This document shows positions 19,258 to 29,887 of a DNA stretch of 64,000 nucleotides, one piece after another. Where the stretch lies: contig NZ_JAKWFK010000011.1 of NCBI RefSeq assembly GCF_029522115.1, forward strand, positions 108,334 through 172,333, given 5' to 3'. The notes below the pieces were generated by a model. The model was not told the DNA's origin. It ran no database searches and was given only the letters and a program-made list of their open reading frames with translations. Made by a program: the position numbers and the translations under genes. Source of the DNA: Trinickia sp. Y13 (GTDB taxonomy: Bacteria; Pseudomonadota; Gammaproteobacteria; Burkholderiales; Burkholderiaceae). Within the stretch, counting starts at the first letter, position 1. Each line of letters starts with the position of its first letter.

Positions 19258-19543
19258 TTGTAATTTCGACCGTCGAGAAGTCGCACCGATAACGTTTCTA
19301 CGCGGGGCCGAGTTACATCCGCCCCCTCGGCGGGGACCTAGGGCAAGCTCGCTTCATGCCCGCCTGTGCACGCCCGCTCGGGCCAGACGCCGTCCGTTGC
19401 AAGCGCGCGTCAGCGTCGGCATACTCCATCGTACCCACCGGCGCGCCGCCGTGGACTGGCATCGAAGTTGCGACGATAGGGTTCCTCCCCGCATCGGATC
19501 CGCGGGTTCGTTCTTCCCGTTATACATCGTTGACGGAGCGACC
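19258..19543. other. Intergenic region ompW to DUF883 gene
   Basis: No supported gene. A weak promoter candidate for the downstream gene is TTGCAA (19397-19402), 17-base spacer, CATACT (19420-19425). Confidence 0.3.
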
Positions 19544-19921
19544 ATGACCGCACTACCGAACACGCGAGACGCGCTCGAAACCTCGTGGAGCACCGCCGGC
19601 CGCCACGCGCGCCGCATCGCTCGCCACAGCCGCCACGCCGCCGAGGATATCGGCAGCGAAATGCGCGAACTGCTCTCGGAGCTCGAACAAACGCTCGCCG
19701 ATGGCACGCAAGCCGACGCCGCCGTCTTGCGCGACCAGATGAGAAAGCGCTTGGATGTCGCGCGCGCCCGCCTGGACGGCGCCCGCGAATCGATTCGCGA
19801 CCGCGCCGCCGCCACCCTTAGCGATGCGCAGGGCTACATTCGCGAAAATCCTTGGGAGACGATGGCCGTCGTCGGCGGGATTGCCCTGTTGACCGGATGG
19901 CTGCTCGCTCGAAACCGCTGA
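19544..19921 (+). CDS. DUF883 (ElaB/YqjD-like) membrane-anchored protein
   Basis: A 125-residue protein of the YqjD/ElaB family: a charged helical N-terminal part (EDIGSEMRELLSELEQTLAD, DQMRKRLDVARARLDGAR) and a single C-terminal membrane segment WETMAVVGGIALLTGWLLARNR. E. coli relatives tether ribosomes to the inner membrane in stationary phase; whether this one does is not known. The ATG at 19544 follows GACGGAG, a good ribosome-binding site. It converges with ugpQ. Confidence 0.85.
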   Translation: MTALPNTRDALETSWSTAGRHARRIARHSRHAAEDIGSEMRELLSELEQTLADGTQADAAVLRDQMRKRLDVARARLDGARESIRDRAAATLSDAQGYIRENPWETMAVVGGIALLTGWLLARNR

Positions 19922-19979
19922 TCGAACGTCTTTCGCGGGTTCGCGCACAAAGCACGGAACGCAGTCTCGCTGCGCGCAG

Positions 19980-20756
19980 CTAATCGAGAAAGGCGGCGCC
20001 CATCAGATCGATGCGATCGGTGCAGATCGCGTCGACGCCCCATTGCGCCAGCATGCGTGCACGCTCGGGAGCGTTGACCGTATAAGCGAGGATGAACAGG
20101 CCCGCCGCTTTGATTTCCGCGACCAAGCGCACATCGAGCTTGCGATGATCCGCATGCAATGAAAGGCAGGCGAGCGCCTGGGTGCGCGCACGCCAATCTG
20201 CGGGCACGGCGCCGAACAGCAAGCCGCGAGGCAGATCGGGCTGTGCGTCCCGCGCCGCTGCAAGCGCCTCGTGCGAAAACGACGACAGCAGCGGCGCAAC
20301 TTCGGCGCCGCGCCACAACCGGGCCGCTTCATCGGCGACGAGCCGGCCCGTTTCCACCTCGCACCCCGGACTGGGTTTGATCTCGATGTTGGCGGCCAAA
20401 CCGAGGGTTGCGCACCGCTCATGCACTTGCGCAAGCGTCGGCATGCGCTCGTCGCGAAAGCGCGCATCGAACCAACTACCGGCATCCAGTGCGGCCAATT
20501 CGGCGTAACGCTTGCGCGCAGCCGGGCCGCGACCGTTCGAGGTCCTCTCCAAGGTGTCGTCGTGTAACAGAAAAACAACGCCGTCGGCCGACAACTTCGC
20601 GTCGAACTCGATCATCTTCAAGCCGAGCCGCGCGCCCGTGTCGATCGCGGCCAGCGTGTTCTCAGGGGCAAGAGCCCCGCCGCCGCGATGCGCGACGAGG
20701 CGCGGGTATGGCCATACCGGGACCGCACGCGCGGAGGTGGCAGAGGTCACCGTCAT
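19980..20756 (-). CDS. ugpQ: UgpQ, glycerophosphodiester phosphodiesterase
   Basis: A 258-residue GDPD-family enzyme that splits glycerophosphodiesters to glycerol-3-phosphate and alcohol. The catalytic pattern is present: VAHRGGGALAPENTLAAI with the first histidine, then IEFDAKLSADGVVFLLHDD and ANIEIKP. The start was set at ATG 20756, which has GGAAAGGAG before it, rather than 16 codons upstream. No signal peptide is seen, so it acts in the cytoplasm on imported diesters. Last gene of the ugp operon. Confidence 0.94.
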   Translation of the reverse strand: MTVTSATSARAVPVWPYPRLVAHRGGGALAPENTLAAIDTGARLGLKMIEFDAKLSADGVVFLLHDDTLERTSNGRGPAARKRYAELAALDAGSWFDARFRDERMPTLAQVHERCATLGLAANIEIKPSPGCEVETGRLVADEAARLWRGAEVAPLLSSFSHEALAAARDAQPDLPRGLLFGAVPADWRARTQALACLSLHADHRKLDVRLVAEIKAAGLFILAYTVNAPERARMLAQWGVDAICTDRIDLMGAAFLD

Positions 20757-20816
20757 CGTCGATTCTCCTTTCCAAAACGGCTGCCCGCAGGCGTCGGCCC
20801 GCATGCGGCCGAGAAT

Positions 20817-21902
20817 TTAGCCGGCACGTTTGCCCGATGCCGGATCGAAGAAGTGCAGATGCTCTACCGGTAACGCGGCCGGCACGCACTCGCCGCGCTG
20901 CGGCCGGTTCGCATGCGCCAGGCGCACGGTGACGTCATGCGCGCCCCAACAGCCGTGCGCCAGGTTATCGGCGCCCAGCAGTTCACACGAGTCGACGACG
21001 AGCGGCGCTTGACTGCAGCCCGCTCGCGGCGTCATATGCTCGGGACGAATGCCGAGAATCCATTCGCGCCCGCCCGCGATTTCGCGCCCGACGCCCTGCG
21101 CGCCGGCGACGGGCAGGATGGGGCCGCCGCCGGATACCTCGAACTGCGCCCCGTCCTCGCTCAGCTTGCCCGGCAGCAAATTCATGGCAGGCGAACCGAT
21201 GAAGCTCGCGACGAAGACGGTGGCCGGGCGCTCGTACACTTGCGTCGGCGCGCCGATTTGCTCGGCGTGACCGCGGTTCATCACGATCACGCGCTGCGCG
21301 AGCGTCATCGCCTCGATTTGGTCATGCGTCACGTACACGCTCGTCGTGGCCAGCCGAGCGTGCAGGCGCTGGATTTCCAGGCGCATTTGCACCCGCAGCT
21401 TCGCATCGAGATTGGACAGAGGCTCGTCGAACAAGAACACCGCGGGCTCGCGCACGATCGCACGGCCCATCGCCACGCGTTGCCGCTGGCCGCCCGACAG
21501 CTCGCGCGGCTTGCGCGCGAGCAGCGGCTCGAGCTCGAGGATCTTTGCGGCGGCGGCGACACGCTCGTCGATCGTCTGCCGGCCGAGCCCACGAATCTTG
21601 AGCCCGTAAGACATGTTTTCTTTCACGCTCATATGCGGGTAGAGCGCGTAATTCTGAAACACCATCGCAATGTCGCGATCTTTCGGCTCGAGCCGGTTCA
21701 CGACGCGCTCGCCGATGACGATCTCGCCTTCGGAAACGCTCTCCAACCCCGCCACCATTCTCAACAGCGTGGATTTTCCGCAACCCGACGGGCCGACCAG
21801 CACGACGAACTCGCCGTCGGCCACCTCGACGTCGATGCCGTGTAGAACGAACTGCTTGCCGTCGTACGTCTTACGCACGCGCTTCAGTGTCAAGCCAGCC
21901 AT
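20817..21902 (-). CDS. ugpC: UgpC, glycerol-3-phosphate ABC transporter ATPase
   Basis: A 361-residue ABC ATPase of the MalK/UgpC group. Walker A is GPSGCGKST, the signature [15 protein letters not shown], Walker [13 protein letters not shown] and the switch region [12 protein letters not shown]; a C-terminal TOBE regulatory domain follows (ILGIRPEHM). The start [15 protein letters not shown] matches relatives, so the longer upstream reading is rejected. It is 20 bases after ugpE. Confidence 0.96.
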   Translation of the reverse strand: MAGLTLKRVRKTYDGKQFVLHGIDVEVADGEFVVLVGPSGCGKSTLLRMVAGLESVSEGEIVIGERVVNRLEPKDRDIAMVFQNYALYPHMSVKENMSYGLKIRGLGRQTIDERVAAAAKILELEPLLARKPRELSGGQRQRVAMGRAIVREPAVFLFDEPLSNLDAKLRVQMRLEIQRLHARLATTSVYVTHDQIEAMTLAQRVIVMNRGHAEQIGAPTQVYERPATVFVASFIGSPAMNLLPGKLSEDGAQFEVSGGGPILPVAGAQGVGREIAGGREWILGIRPEHMTPRAGCSQAPLVVDSCELLGADNLAHGCWGAHDVTVRLAHANRPQRGECVPAALPVEHLHFFDPASGKRAG

Positions 21903-21922
21903 ACTCAGTGGTTTCCTTTCGA

Positions 21923-22768
21923 TTATTTTTCCGCATCGACGAGGCCGCGCACGAACCACCGCTGCATCGCGACGACCACGACGAGCGGCGGCAACATCGC
22001 CAGCAGCGTCGCGGCCATGACGAGGTGCCATTCGGTGGCCGTATCGCCGCTAGCGATCATCGTCTTGATGCCGACGACGGCGGTCGTCAACGACTGCTCG
22101 TTGGTGATCAGAATCGGCCACAGGTATTGATTCCACCCGTAGATGAACGTAATGACGAACAGCGCCGCAATGTTCGTTTTCGACAACGGCAGCACGACGT
22201 CGTAGAAAAAGCGCAGCGGGCCCGCACCGTCGATGCGGGCGGCATCCATCAACTCGTCGGGCAGCGTGAGAAAGAATTGGCGGAACAGGAACGTCGCCGT
22301 GGCCGAAGCGATCAGCGGCAATGTCAGGCCGGCATAGGTATTCGTCAAATGCATCGACGAAACCACCTGCACCGTTGGAAATATCCGCACTTCCACGGGT
22401 AGCATCAACGTGACGAAGATCAGCCAAAACGCCGTGTTACGCAGCGGAAAGCGGAAGAAAACGATCGCGTACGCGGAGATGATCGATACCGCGATCTTGC
22501 CGAGCGCGATTGCGAGCGCCATGACGAAGCTATTGAGCAGCATGCGCCCGAATGGACTCGCGGCGTTGCCGCTGCCGTGCGACCAGACGTTGGCGATGTT
22601 TTCGAATAGATGCGTGCTCGGCACGAGCGAGAGCGGCACCGTGAACACTTGATGCTCGTTCATGGTGGCCGCGCAAAAGGCCACGTAGACGGGAAACGCG
22701 ACGAGCGCGATGCCGACGATCAAAACGGCATGGCAGAACAGATCGAAGCCCTTGCGATTCTCGATCAT
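21923..22768 (-). CDS. ugpE: UgpE, glycerol-3-phosphate ABC transporter permease
   Basis: A 281-residue inner-membrane permease with about six hydrophobic segments and the EAA loop [22 protein letters not shown] that contacts the ATPase. [20 protein letters not shown] at the N-terminus and [15 protein letters not shown] near the end are typical of UgpE. Its ATG overlaps the ugpA stop by four bases, so the two permease halves are translationally coupled. Confidence 0.95.
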   Translation of the reverse strand: MIENRKGFDLFCHAVLIVGIALVAFPVYVAFCAATMNEHQVFTVPLSLVPSTHLFENIANVWSHGSGNAASPFGRMLLNSFVMALAIALGKIAVSIISAYAIVFFRFPLRNTAFWLIFVTLMLPVEVRIFPTVQVVSSMHLTNTYAGLTLPLIASATATFLFRQFFLTLPDELMDAARIDGAGPLRFFYDVVLPLSKTNIAALFVITFIYGWNQYLWPILITNEQSLTTAVVGIKTMIASGDTATEWHLVMAATLLAMLPPLVVVVAMQRWFVRGLVDAEK

Positions 22769-23649
22769 GCGTATTGCACCTTGCGTTCGATGAAACGAAA
22801 TTGCACTACCGTCAACGCCACGACGATCGCCATCAGCACGACAGACTGCGCACCGGAACTACCGATGTCGAGACCCTGGAAGCCTTCGGCGAAGATCTTG
22901 TAGATCAACGTCTTCGTCGCCTGTGCGGGACCGCCGCCCGTCGCCGCATCGATCACCGGGAAGGTATCGAAGAATGCGTACACCACATTGACGACGAACA
23001 GAAAGAACGTGGTGGGAGACAAAAGCGGCAGCGCGATTCCAACGAAGCGCCGCACCGGCCCCGCGCCGTCGATCGCCGCCGCTTCGATCAAGGAACGCGG
23101 GATGGCCTGCAAGCCGGCATAGAAGAACAAAAAGTTGTAGCTCACTTGCTTCCAGACCGATGCAAGGACCACGAGCGTCATCGCTTGCGTGCCGTTCAGC
23201 GCGTGGTTCCAGACGATGCCGCCTTTGGCGAGCGCGTAGGTGACGAGCCCGATGCTCGGATTGAACAAGAACGCCCAGAGCACCGCGGCAATGGCCGGCG
23301 CCACCGCATAAGGCCATATCAGCAGCGTGCGGTAGAGCTTGGCGCCGCGCGTGACGCGATCCGCGCATGCGGCGAGCAGCAAGGAAACGATCAGGCCCGA
23401 CCCGGTCACGAGCGCGCTGAAAATCAACGTCGTCTTGAAGGAATCGAGATAGAGCGGATCGGCAAACAGATGCGCGAAGTTCGCCAGCCCGACGAACTCG
23501 CTCGACGTGCCGAAGGCATCCTGGGTTTGCGTCGATTGCCACAGCGCAACACCGGCCGGCCAGAGAAAAAAGAGGCCGGTGATGATCAGTTGCGGCGCGA
23601 TCAACAAGTACGGCAGCGCGCTCGCGGCGAAACGGGAACGTTCGTGCAT
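22765..23649 (-). CDS. ugpA: UgpA, glycerol-3-phosphate ABC transporter permease
   Basis: A 294-residue permease, partner of UgpE. It has a first membrane helix after an Arg-rich start, and the EAA loop [43 protein letters not shown] is the family's periplasmic segment. It is preceded by a 175-base gap from ugpB that contains a strong hairpin, which may set a lower permease level than that of the binding protein. Confidence 0.95.
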   Translation of the reverse strand: MHERSRFAASALPYLLIAPQLIITGLFFLWPAGVALWQSTQTQDAFGTSSEFVGLANFAHLFADPLYLDSFKTTLIFSALVTGSGLIVSLLLAACADRVTRGAKLYRTLLIWPYAVAPAIAAVLWAFLFNPSIGLVTYALAKGGIVWNHALNGTQAMTLVVLASVWKQVSYNFLFFYAGLQAIPRSLIEAAAIDGAGPVRRFVGIALPLLSPTTFFLFVVNVVYAFFDTFPVIDAATGGGPAQATKTLIYKIFAEGFQGLDIGSSGAQSVVLMAIVVALTVVQFRFIERKVQYA

Positions 23650-23771
23650 GAATGACGATTCGATCGATTATGCCGCGCCGCCGCTGAGCGAAGGCCCAAC
23701 GAACAACGGCGACGCAGCGGGTCGTGGTGCGAGGCGAGCCGCTCGCCCACTGCGAGGGCGCTCGAGCCCCG

Positions 23772-23807
23772 GCCCCTTCGCTGCAGCGACGCCGCAGCGA
23801 AGGGGGC
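23772..23807 (-). terminator. Hairpin between ugpB and ugpA (possible attenuator)
   Basis: GCCCCTTCGCTGC (23772-23784) pairs with GCAGCGAAGGGGGC (23794-23807), a stem of about 12-13 pairs with a nine-base loop. On the minus (transcribed) strand there is no T-run after it, so partial termination or mRNA stabilisation of the upstream ugpB message is more likely than full termination. Confidence 0.5.
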
Positions 23808-23824
23808 TTTGCGCACCGCTTGCT

Positions 23825-25153
23825 TTAGTGCGCCGATTGCTGGAAGCGCCGCAGCAATTCATTGCCGCGATTGACGGCCGAATCGAGCGCTGCTTGCGGC
23901 GTCTTCTTCTGCGCCCAAACTTGCTCGAGTTCCTCGTCGACGACCGTGCGAATCTGCGGCATGTTGCCCAAGCGCAGCCCCTTCGTGTAGGGCAGGGGCG
24001 GTTTGTTCAGCATTTGCTTGATCGCCGTGTCGGCCCCGGGATTCTTGTCGTAGAAGCCCTGGCTGCGCGCAAGATCGTAAGCGGCCGTCGTGACGGGCAA
24101 GTAGCCGGTATCCTCATGCCACTTGGCCGCCACGGCGGGCGAGGACAGATAAGCGAGGAACTTGGCGACCCCTTTGTACACGTTCGGATCCTTGCCGGCG
24201 AGCACCCAAAGGCTGGCGCCGCCGATGATCGCATTTTGCGGCGCGCCCTTCACGCTCGCGTCGTACGGCATCATGCCCGTGCCGAAGTCGAACTTCGCAT
24301 ACTTGCGAATCGTCGCGAGCGAGCCCGACGAGTTCGTCAGAATGCCGCAATCGCCGCTATAGAACTTCGATACCGCTTCGTCCTTGCGGCCCACGTAGGT
24401 GAAGGTGCCCTGCTTGGCCATGTCTTGCAGAAACTTGATATGGGCGACTTGCTGGGGCTTGTTGAACTCCAGCTTGGCATCGAGCCCATCGAAACCGTTG
24501 TTCTCCGACGCAAACGGCAGGCCATGCCAAGCGCTGTAATTCTCGAGTTGGATCCAACCTTGCCAGCCGGTCGTGAAACCGCAACTCATGCCCGATGCCT
24601 TCAATTTTTCCGCGTAAACGCGCACGTCGTCCCAGGTCTTGGGCGGCCGATTCGGATCGAGCCCGGCCTTCTTGAACGCTTCCTTGTTGTAGTAGAGCAC
24701 CGGCGTCGAGCTATTGAACGGCATCGATACGAGTTCGTCCGTCTTGGCGTCGCTGTAGTAGCTCGCGATCGTGGGCACGAAGGCCTTTTGATCGAGGGGC
24801 GTGCCGGCTTGCTTGAATACTTCGGTGACGGGCACGACGGCCTTCTTAGCGGCCATCATGGTGGCGGTGCCAACCTCATAGACTTGCAGGATAGCCGGTG
24901 CGTTACCGCTGCGGTAGGCTGCAATGCCCGCTGCAAGCGTCTGATCGTACGTACCTTTGAACACGGGCACGATCTTGTAGTCGCTTTGCGATCGATTGAA
25001 ATCGCTGGCGATGTCGTTCACGCGCTCGCCGAGCGCGGCTTCCATCGCGTGCCAAAATTGGATCTCCGTCGCGGCCCATGCGGCTTGACTTGCGCCCACG
25101 AGCAACGCACCCCCGAGCACCAGCGAACGAACCAGTGGCTTGCAACCGTTCAT
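23825..25153 (-). CDS. ugpB: UgpB, periplasmic glycerol-3-phosphate-binding protein
   Basis: A 442-residue solute-binding protein with an N-terminal signal peptide ([16 protein letters not shown], cleaved near AWA-A). Family segments are [55 protein letters not shown] and [21 protein letters not shown]. It captures sn-glycerol-3-phosphate and glycerophosphodiesters for UgpAEC. First gene of the operon; in E. coli ugp is under PhoB control, but no clear Pho box was recognised here. Confidence 0.95.
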   Translation of the reverse strand: MNGCKPLVRSLVLGGALLVGASQAAWAATEIQFWHAMEAALGERVNDIASDFNRSQSDYKIVPVFKGTYDQTLAAGIAAYRSGNAPAILQVYEVGTATMMAAKKAVVPVTEVFKQAGTPLDQKAFVPTIASYYSDAKTDELVSMPFNSSTPVLYYNKEAFKKAGLDPNRPPKTWDDVRVYAEKLKASGMSCGFTTGWQGWIQLENYSAWHGLPFASENNGFDGLDAKLEFNKPQQVAHIKFLQDMAKQGTFTYVGRKDEAVSKFYSGDCGILTNSSGSLATIRKYAKFDFGTGMMPYDASVKGAPQNAIIGGASLWVLAGKDPNVYKGVAKFLAYLSSPAVAAKWHEDTGYLPVTTAAYDLARSQGFYDKNPGADTAIKQMLNKPPLPYTKGLRLGNMPQIRTVVDEELEQVWAQKKTPQAALDSAVNRGNELLRRFQQSAH

Positions 25154-25245
25154 TTAGTTCTCCTAAGTAGACATTCACCGAGCGACGCGCAGCACTGCAC
25201 CACATCGCCCCGGCAGAACGCCGTGCGCACTGCCGGGGCAATAGC

Positions 25246-26460
25246 TTAGTTATCGTTGATGACAAATAGACGTTGATACTCTTTCAACGCGTACCGGTCC
25301 GTCATGCCGGCAATGTAATGCGCGATGAGACGCGGTTGCGCCGCCTCGACCTCCGCCAAATACGCCGGCGGCAATAAACGCGGATCCTCGCTGAACGCCT
25401 CGAACAGCCCACCGATGACGCGCCGCGCCTTGCTCGCCATGCGCATGACGCGGTAATGCCGATACAAGTTCTTGAACAGGAAGCGTTTGAGCGCGGCCGC
25501 CTGCGCCGCCACCGCGCCGCTGTGCGTGACGAGCGCGGGCGCCGTCCGAACCGCTTCGAGCGACCGCGGCGCACACTCGGCAAGATTGCGCCGCGTCGTT
25601 TCGATGAGATCGACGATGAGCGTATTGATCATCCGGCGCACGGTCTCATGCACCAGGCGGCGCCCATCGAGCTGCGGATGCTCTCGCTTGGCCTCATCGA
25701 AATGGGTCTGCCAGAGCTCGACCTGCGCCAGTTGATCGATCGTCAGCAGACCGGAACGCAAACCGTCGTCGACATCGTGATTGTTATAGGCGATTTCGTC
25801 GGCGATGTTGGCAATTTGCGCTTCGAGGGAGGGACGCTTTCCGGTCAAGAAACGCTCGCCGAGCTCGCCCAGCTTCAACGCGTTTTCGCGGGAGCAATGT
25901 TTCAAAATGCCTTCGCGCGTTTCGAAACAGAGATTGAGCCCGTTGAAGCCGCCATAGTGCTCTTCTAGCTCATCGACGACGGCCAGGCTTTGCAGATTGT
26001 GTTCGAAGCCACCATGTTCGCGCATGCATTCATTCAGCGCGTCTTGCCCGGCATGACCGAACGGGGTGTGTCCGAGATCGTGCGCAAGCGAAATGGCTTC
26101 TACGAGATCCTCGTTCACGCGCAGATTGCGGGCGACCGACCGCGCGATCTGCGCCACCTCCAAACTGTGCGTGAGCCGCGTGCGGAACAGGTCGCCTTCG
26201 TGATTGACGAAAACTTGGGTCTTGTATTCGAGGCGCCGGAACGCCGTGGAATGCACGATGCGATCTCGATCGCGCTGAAACTCCGTGCGCGCCGACGGCG
26301 GGGCCTCGGGGAAACGGCGGCCGCGCGAGCGCGCCGAATGCGCGGCGTACGGTGCGAGGTGAGCCTCCAGCATCTCTGCCGTCGGCGGGCTGACGATCGC
26401 GCCCGCGTTCGGCTCGCGGCTGATCGCGCTGCGCTGCGTCGAGTCGGCCCTCTCACTCAT
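25246..26460 (-). CDS. dgt: Dgt-type deoxyguanosine triphosphate triphosphohydrolase
   Basis: A 404-residue HD-domain enzyme that hydrolyses dNTPs to deoxynucleoside and triphosphate. The metal-binding residues lie in [17 protein letters not shown] and [18 protein letters not shown], with a later helix [14 protein letters not shown]. The N-terminal [20 protein letters not shown] is typical of the shorter dGTPase-like proteins. It lies 51 bases after aroB and is probably co-transcribed. Confidence 0.93.
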   Translation of the reverse strand: MSERADSTQRSAISREPNAGAIVSPPTAEMLEAHLAPYAAHSARSRGRRFPEAPPSARTEFQRDRDRIVHSTAFRRLEYKTQVFVNHEGDLFRTRLTHSLEVAQIARSVARNLRVNEDLVEAISLAHDLGHTPFGHAGQDALNECMREHGGFEHNLQSLAVVDELEEHYGGFNGLNLCFETREGILKHCSRENALKLGELGERFLTGKRPSLEAQIANIADEIAYNNHDVDDGLRSGLLTIDQLAQVELWQTHFDEAKREHPQLDGRRLVHETVRRMINTLIVDLIETTRRNLAECAPRSLEAVRTAPALVTHSGAVAAQAAALKRFLFKNLYRHYRVMRMASKARRVIGGLFEAFSEDPRLLPPAYLAEVEAAQPRLIAHYIAGMTDRYALKEYQRLFVINDN

Positions 26461-26511
26461 CGTGTCCCCTTTCGCGTCAGATTGCTCGCACGCTCATCGC
26501 ATTGGCTGGAT

Positions 26512-27588
26512 TCAAAGGCACGCAGCGAGCGTCGCTCGCAATGCATCGCCAGGAACGCTCGTCACCACCGTCTCGCCCAGCTGCTTCAACAAAACGAATT
26601 TCACCGCCCCGGCTTCGGCCTTCTTGTCGACTTTCATCAGTTCGATGTAGCGCGTATCGCCGAGCGCCGGCGCATGAACCGGCAGACGGGCCGCCGTGAT
26701 GAGCTCGACGAGCCGCTGGCGCACCGCTTCGTCGAGATAGCCGGTACGCACGGAAAGGTCGGCCGCCATCACCATGCCGCAACCGACGGCCTCTCCGTGC
26801 AGCCATTGGCCGTAGCCCAGCCCCGCTTCGATTGCATGTCCGAACGTATGGCCGAAGTTCAGAATTGCGCGTAGCCCGCCCTCGCGCTCGTCCGCCGCCA
26901 CGACCGACGCCTTCAGCTCGCACGACCGCTTGACGGCATGCGCGAGCGCCGACGGCTCGCGGCGATTGAGCGCCTCCATGTTCGCCTCGAGCCATTCGAA
27001 AAATTGCGCGTCGGCAATCGCGGCCGTCTTGATGATCTCGGCTATGCCGGCGGCGAGTTCCCGCTCGGGCAGCGATCCGAGCGCGCCGATATCCGCGATG
27101 ACCGCTTGCGGCTGGTAGAACGCACCGATCATGTTCTTGCCAAGCGGATGGTTGATGCCGGTCTTGCCGCCCACCGACGAATCCACCTGTGACAGCAATG
27201 TAGTGGGCACTTGGATGAACGGCACGCCGCGCATATAGCAGGCGGCGGCAAAACCCGTCATGTCGCCGATCACGCCGCCGCCGAGTGCGATCAGCGTAGT
27301 TTTGCGGTCGGCCTGCCCGGACAGCAGCGCATCGAAGATGCGATTGAGGGTTTCCCAATTCTTGAACGCCTCGCCATCAGGCAGCACGACCGTGGAGACC
27401 TGCTTGCCGAGCGGGGCGAGCGCGGCGCGCAACGCTTCGCCGTAGAGCGGCTCGACCGTCTCGTTCGTGACGATCGTGACCGATGCGCCGGCGATGTGTG
27501 GCGCGAATAATTCGGTGCGGCCGATCAAATCGGCGCCGATACGGATCGGGTAAGAGCGTTCGCCTAGATCGACGTTGACGGTAATCAT
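26512..27588 (-). CDS. aroB: AroB, 3-dehydroquinate synthase
   Basis: A 358-residue enzyme of the second shikimate-pathway step, NAD- and metal-dependent. Family motifs include [69 protein letters not shown] and [18 protein letters not shown], carrying the metal-binding histidines. ATG 27588 overlaps the aroK stop by ATGA, so aroK and aroB are translationally coupled. Confidence 0.97.
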   Translation of the reverse strand: MITVNVDLGERSYPIRIGADLIGRTELFAPHIAGASVTIVTNETVEPLYGEALRAALAPLGKQVSTVVLPDGEAFKNWETLNRIFDALLSGQADRKTTLIALGGGVIGDMTGFAAACYMRGVPFIQVPTTLLSQVDSSVGGKTGINHPLGKNMIGAFYQPQAVIADIGALGSLPERELAAGIAEIIKTAAIADAQFFEWLEANMEALNRREPSALAHAVKRSCELKASVVAADEREGGLRAILNFGHTFGHAIEAGLGYGQWLHGEAVGCGMVMAADLSVRTGYLDEAVRQRLVELITAARLPVHAPALGDTRYIELMKVDKKAEAGAVKFVLLKQLGETVVTSVPGDALRATLAACL

Positions 27589-28136
27589 GACTGTATCTGC
27601 TTGGTAATGCCGGCCATTTCGAGTTGCATGAGCACCATATTGACTAGCCCATTGACCGACGGCCGCCCGGTTTCGACGATGAAATGCGCGCACTCGCGAT
27701 AAAGCGGGTCGCGCTCGCTGTACAAGGCCTCGAGCTTTGCCTTCGGATCTTCCGTCTGCAGCAGCGGGCGGTTCTTATCCTTGCGCGTGCGCAGCCACAA
27801 ATCGTGCGGATTGGCCCGAAGATAAACGACCAGCCCGCGCTCGTGCAGCAACGCCCGATTCTCAGGGCGCAGGACCGCCCCCCCGCCCGTCGCCAAAACG
27901 ACGGCCTCGCGAGCCGTCAATTCCGCGATGACCTGCGATTCGCGCTCGCGAAAGCCGGCCTCGCCTTCCAGTTCGAAAATAACGGGAATGCGCGCGCCCG
28001 TACGGGCCTCGATTTCGTGGTCGCTATCGAAGAACGGGCGACCGAGCCGGCGCGCCACGGCGCGCCCCACGGTGGTCTTGCCCGCCCCCATGAGCCCCAC
28101 GAAAAAAATATTGGTGTTGGCGCCCCGCTCTTGCAA
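27585..28136 (-). CDS. aroK: AroK, shikimate kinase
   Basis: A 183-residue P-loop kinase converting shikimate to shikimate-3-phosphate. Walker A is GLMGAGKT (14-21), the shikimate-binding DSD region is [13 protein letters not shown], the glycine-rich [10 protein letters not shown] and the lid [11 protein letters not shown] follow. It lies 107 bp after pilQ and overlaps aroB, the order found with the hof/pil genes in gammaproteobacteria. Confidence 0.96.
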   Translation of the reverse strand: MQERGANTNIFFVGLMGAGKTTVGRAVARRLGRPFFDSDHEIEARTGARIPVIFELEGEAGFRERESQVIAELTAREAVVLATGGGAVLRPENRALLHERGLVVYLRANPHDLWLRTRKDKNRPLLQTEDPKAKLEALYSERDPLYRECAHFIVETGRPSVNGLVNMVLMQLEMAGITKQIQS

Positions 28137-28219
28137 CGTATCCTCTGTTCAATTCGGCTATGGTTCGTGGCGCAGCTTACTGGCAAAGCCGCCGGCTTGT
28201 CGAGTGCGCAAGCTCGCCC

Positions 28220-28236
28220 GCTTGGCCCGGCCAAGC
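28220..28236 (-). terminator. Hairpin after pilQ
   Basis: GCTTGGC and GCCAAGC, seven pairs around CCG, eight bases past the pilQ stop. There is no T-run on the minus strand, so termination before aroK would be weak at best. Confidence 0.35.
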
Positions 28237-28243
28237 TTGCCGC

Positions 28244-29887
28244 TCAATCGATTGCGACAATGCGCGGCGTGATGAAGACGACGAGTTCGCTGCGCTCTTT
28301 ACGCACCGCTCGGTGGCGAAACAGAGCGCCCAGCAGCGGTATTTTGCCTAACAGCGGCACGCGCGTCACATCGTCGCGATCCTGGCTCTCATAAATGCCG
28401 CCGATCGAGACGGTGCCCCCGTCTTCCACCTCCACCCGCGTGCGCACGTGCTTGGTGTCGATTGCAGGCCCGGCGGACGTCGGTTTCCCGACACTATCTT
28501 TCGAGATATCGAGATCGAGGATGACGCGCCCATCCGGCATGATCCGCGGCTCCACCTCGAGCTTCAGGCTGGCGCGGCGAAACTGCACGCCCGAGACGCC
28601 GTTGCGGACCTTGGCCTGGTAAGGCAACTCGGTGCCCTGCTCGACCAGCGCGCGCGTCCGATCCGCCGTCACGACGCGCGGGCTCGACACGATCCGCCCG
28701 CGCCCTTGCGCCTCGAGCGCGGATAGCTCCGCGGTTACGAGCCGCGTCGCCCCGGCCGCGAACAGCGTAAGCCCGGCCGTCGCGGCCTCGAAGCCGGCAA
28801 TAGCGCGAGCCGATACGTCGTGCACGACGCCCTGCGGCCCGCCCGCGAACCCGACGGACGGGGCATCGGCGTCGGTAGCGCCGCGCGCGGATCGCATCGA
28901 CAAACGAGCCCCCAGCTCGCGTGAAAACCCTTGCGCGCCTTCGACGATACGCGCTTCGATCAGCACCTGGCGGTTCGGCTGATCGATCGCGGCGATCAAT
29001 TGGGCCACTTGCGCGAGACGCGCCGCCAGATCGGTGACGAAAAGCAGGTTCGTGCGTGCATCGGCCATTGCAGCGCCGCGCTTGGACAGCACCCGCTGGG
29101 CGCCGGGCGCGGTCAACAAGCGCGCGACTTCGTCGGCGCGCGGATAGCTGAGCGCAAACGTGCGGCTCACCAGGGGCTCGAGATCGGCCGCACGCGCATG
29201 GGCTTCGAAGCGCTGGCGTTCTCGCGCCGCCAATTCGCTGAGCGGCGCGACCCAGATCACGTCGCCGCGCCGGGCCATCGCCAAGCCGTGCGCATCGAGC
29301 AGCGTGTCGAACGCGGTTCGCCAAGGCACCGCATTCAAACTAAGCGATATCCGGCCGCGCACCCGCTCGCTCGCCACGATGTTCAGGCCCGTAAAGCGCG
29401 AGAAGGCATCCAACACGTCTGCAAGCTCGGCGTTCTTGAATCGCATCGTGACCGGCCGCTCGTCCTGCGCGTTGCCCGCCGCCGCGGCTGCAAGCGCAGA
29501 CCCATCGCTCATTCGCGCCGCCGGGGCGAGCGGCACCGGCGGTCCTTCGAGCGCGGGCACGGGCGGGCCGCTCGGGAGCGATTCGCCCGCGCCGCTCGGC
29601 GCCGGCAGCGTCGCTGGGGCGTTCGGCGCGCCGGCAGCCGTGGAATGCGTTTCGCCGGATCCGTCGTCGGGGGCTTCGGCCTGCTCCCCCGCGAGCGGCG
29701 GTTCGCCGACGCTGGGCCATGCCGAGACCGCGTGCTCTCGGGCGCCCTCCGCGAGCAGTTCGGCCGGCAACGGCGGCAACGAGGCCACACGCTCTGCGGC
29801 AGGGCTTGCCGAAACGAACAGCGCGATAGCGAAGGCCAACCATAGCCCGCGCATCGAAGCGCCTCGTCCACGCGTAGGCGAGTTCAT
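28244..29887 (-). CDS. pilQ: PilQ, type IV pilus secretin (short form)
   Basis: A 547-residue outer-membrane secretin through which the pilus exits. The likely signal peptide is RGLWLAFAIALFVSASPAAE; an Ala/Pro-rich linker is followed by an STN/N0 domain (VTMRFKNAELADVLDAFSRF), an N1 domain (RTFALSYPRADEVARLLT) and the secretin core (QVLIEARIVEG, VVTADRTRALVEQGTELPYQ, VEPRIMPDGRVILDLDISKD, GTVSIGGIYES). It lacks the AMIN domains of larger PilQ proteins. ATG 29887 overlaps the upstream gene by ATGA; an internal start at 29854 is also possible. Confidence 0.93.
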   Translation of the reverse strand: MNSPTRGRGASMRGLWLAFAIALFVSASPAAERVASLPPLPAELLAEGAREHAVSAWPSVGEPPLAGEQAEAPDDGSGETHSTAAGAPNAPATLPAPSGAGESLPSGPPVPALEGPPVPLAPAARMSDGSALAAAAAGNAQDERPVTMRFKNAELADVLDAFSRFTGLNIVASERVRGRISLSLNAVPWRTAFDTLLDAHGLAMARRGDVIWVAPLSELAARERQRFEAHARAADLEPLVSRTFALSYPRADEVARLLTAPGAQRVLSKRGAAMADARTNLLFVTDLAARLAQVAQLIAAIDQPNRQVLIEARIVEGAQGFSRELGARLSMRSARGATDADAPSVGFAGGPQGVVHDVSARAIAGFEAATAGLTLFAAGATRLVTAELSALEAQGRGRIVSSPRVVTADRTRALVEQGTELPYQAKVRNGVSGVQFRRASLKLEVEPRIMPDGRVILDLDISKDSVGKPTSAGPAIDTKHVRTRVEVEDGGTVSIGGIYESQDRDDVTRVPLLGKIPLLGALFRHRAVRKERSELVVFITPRIVAID

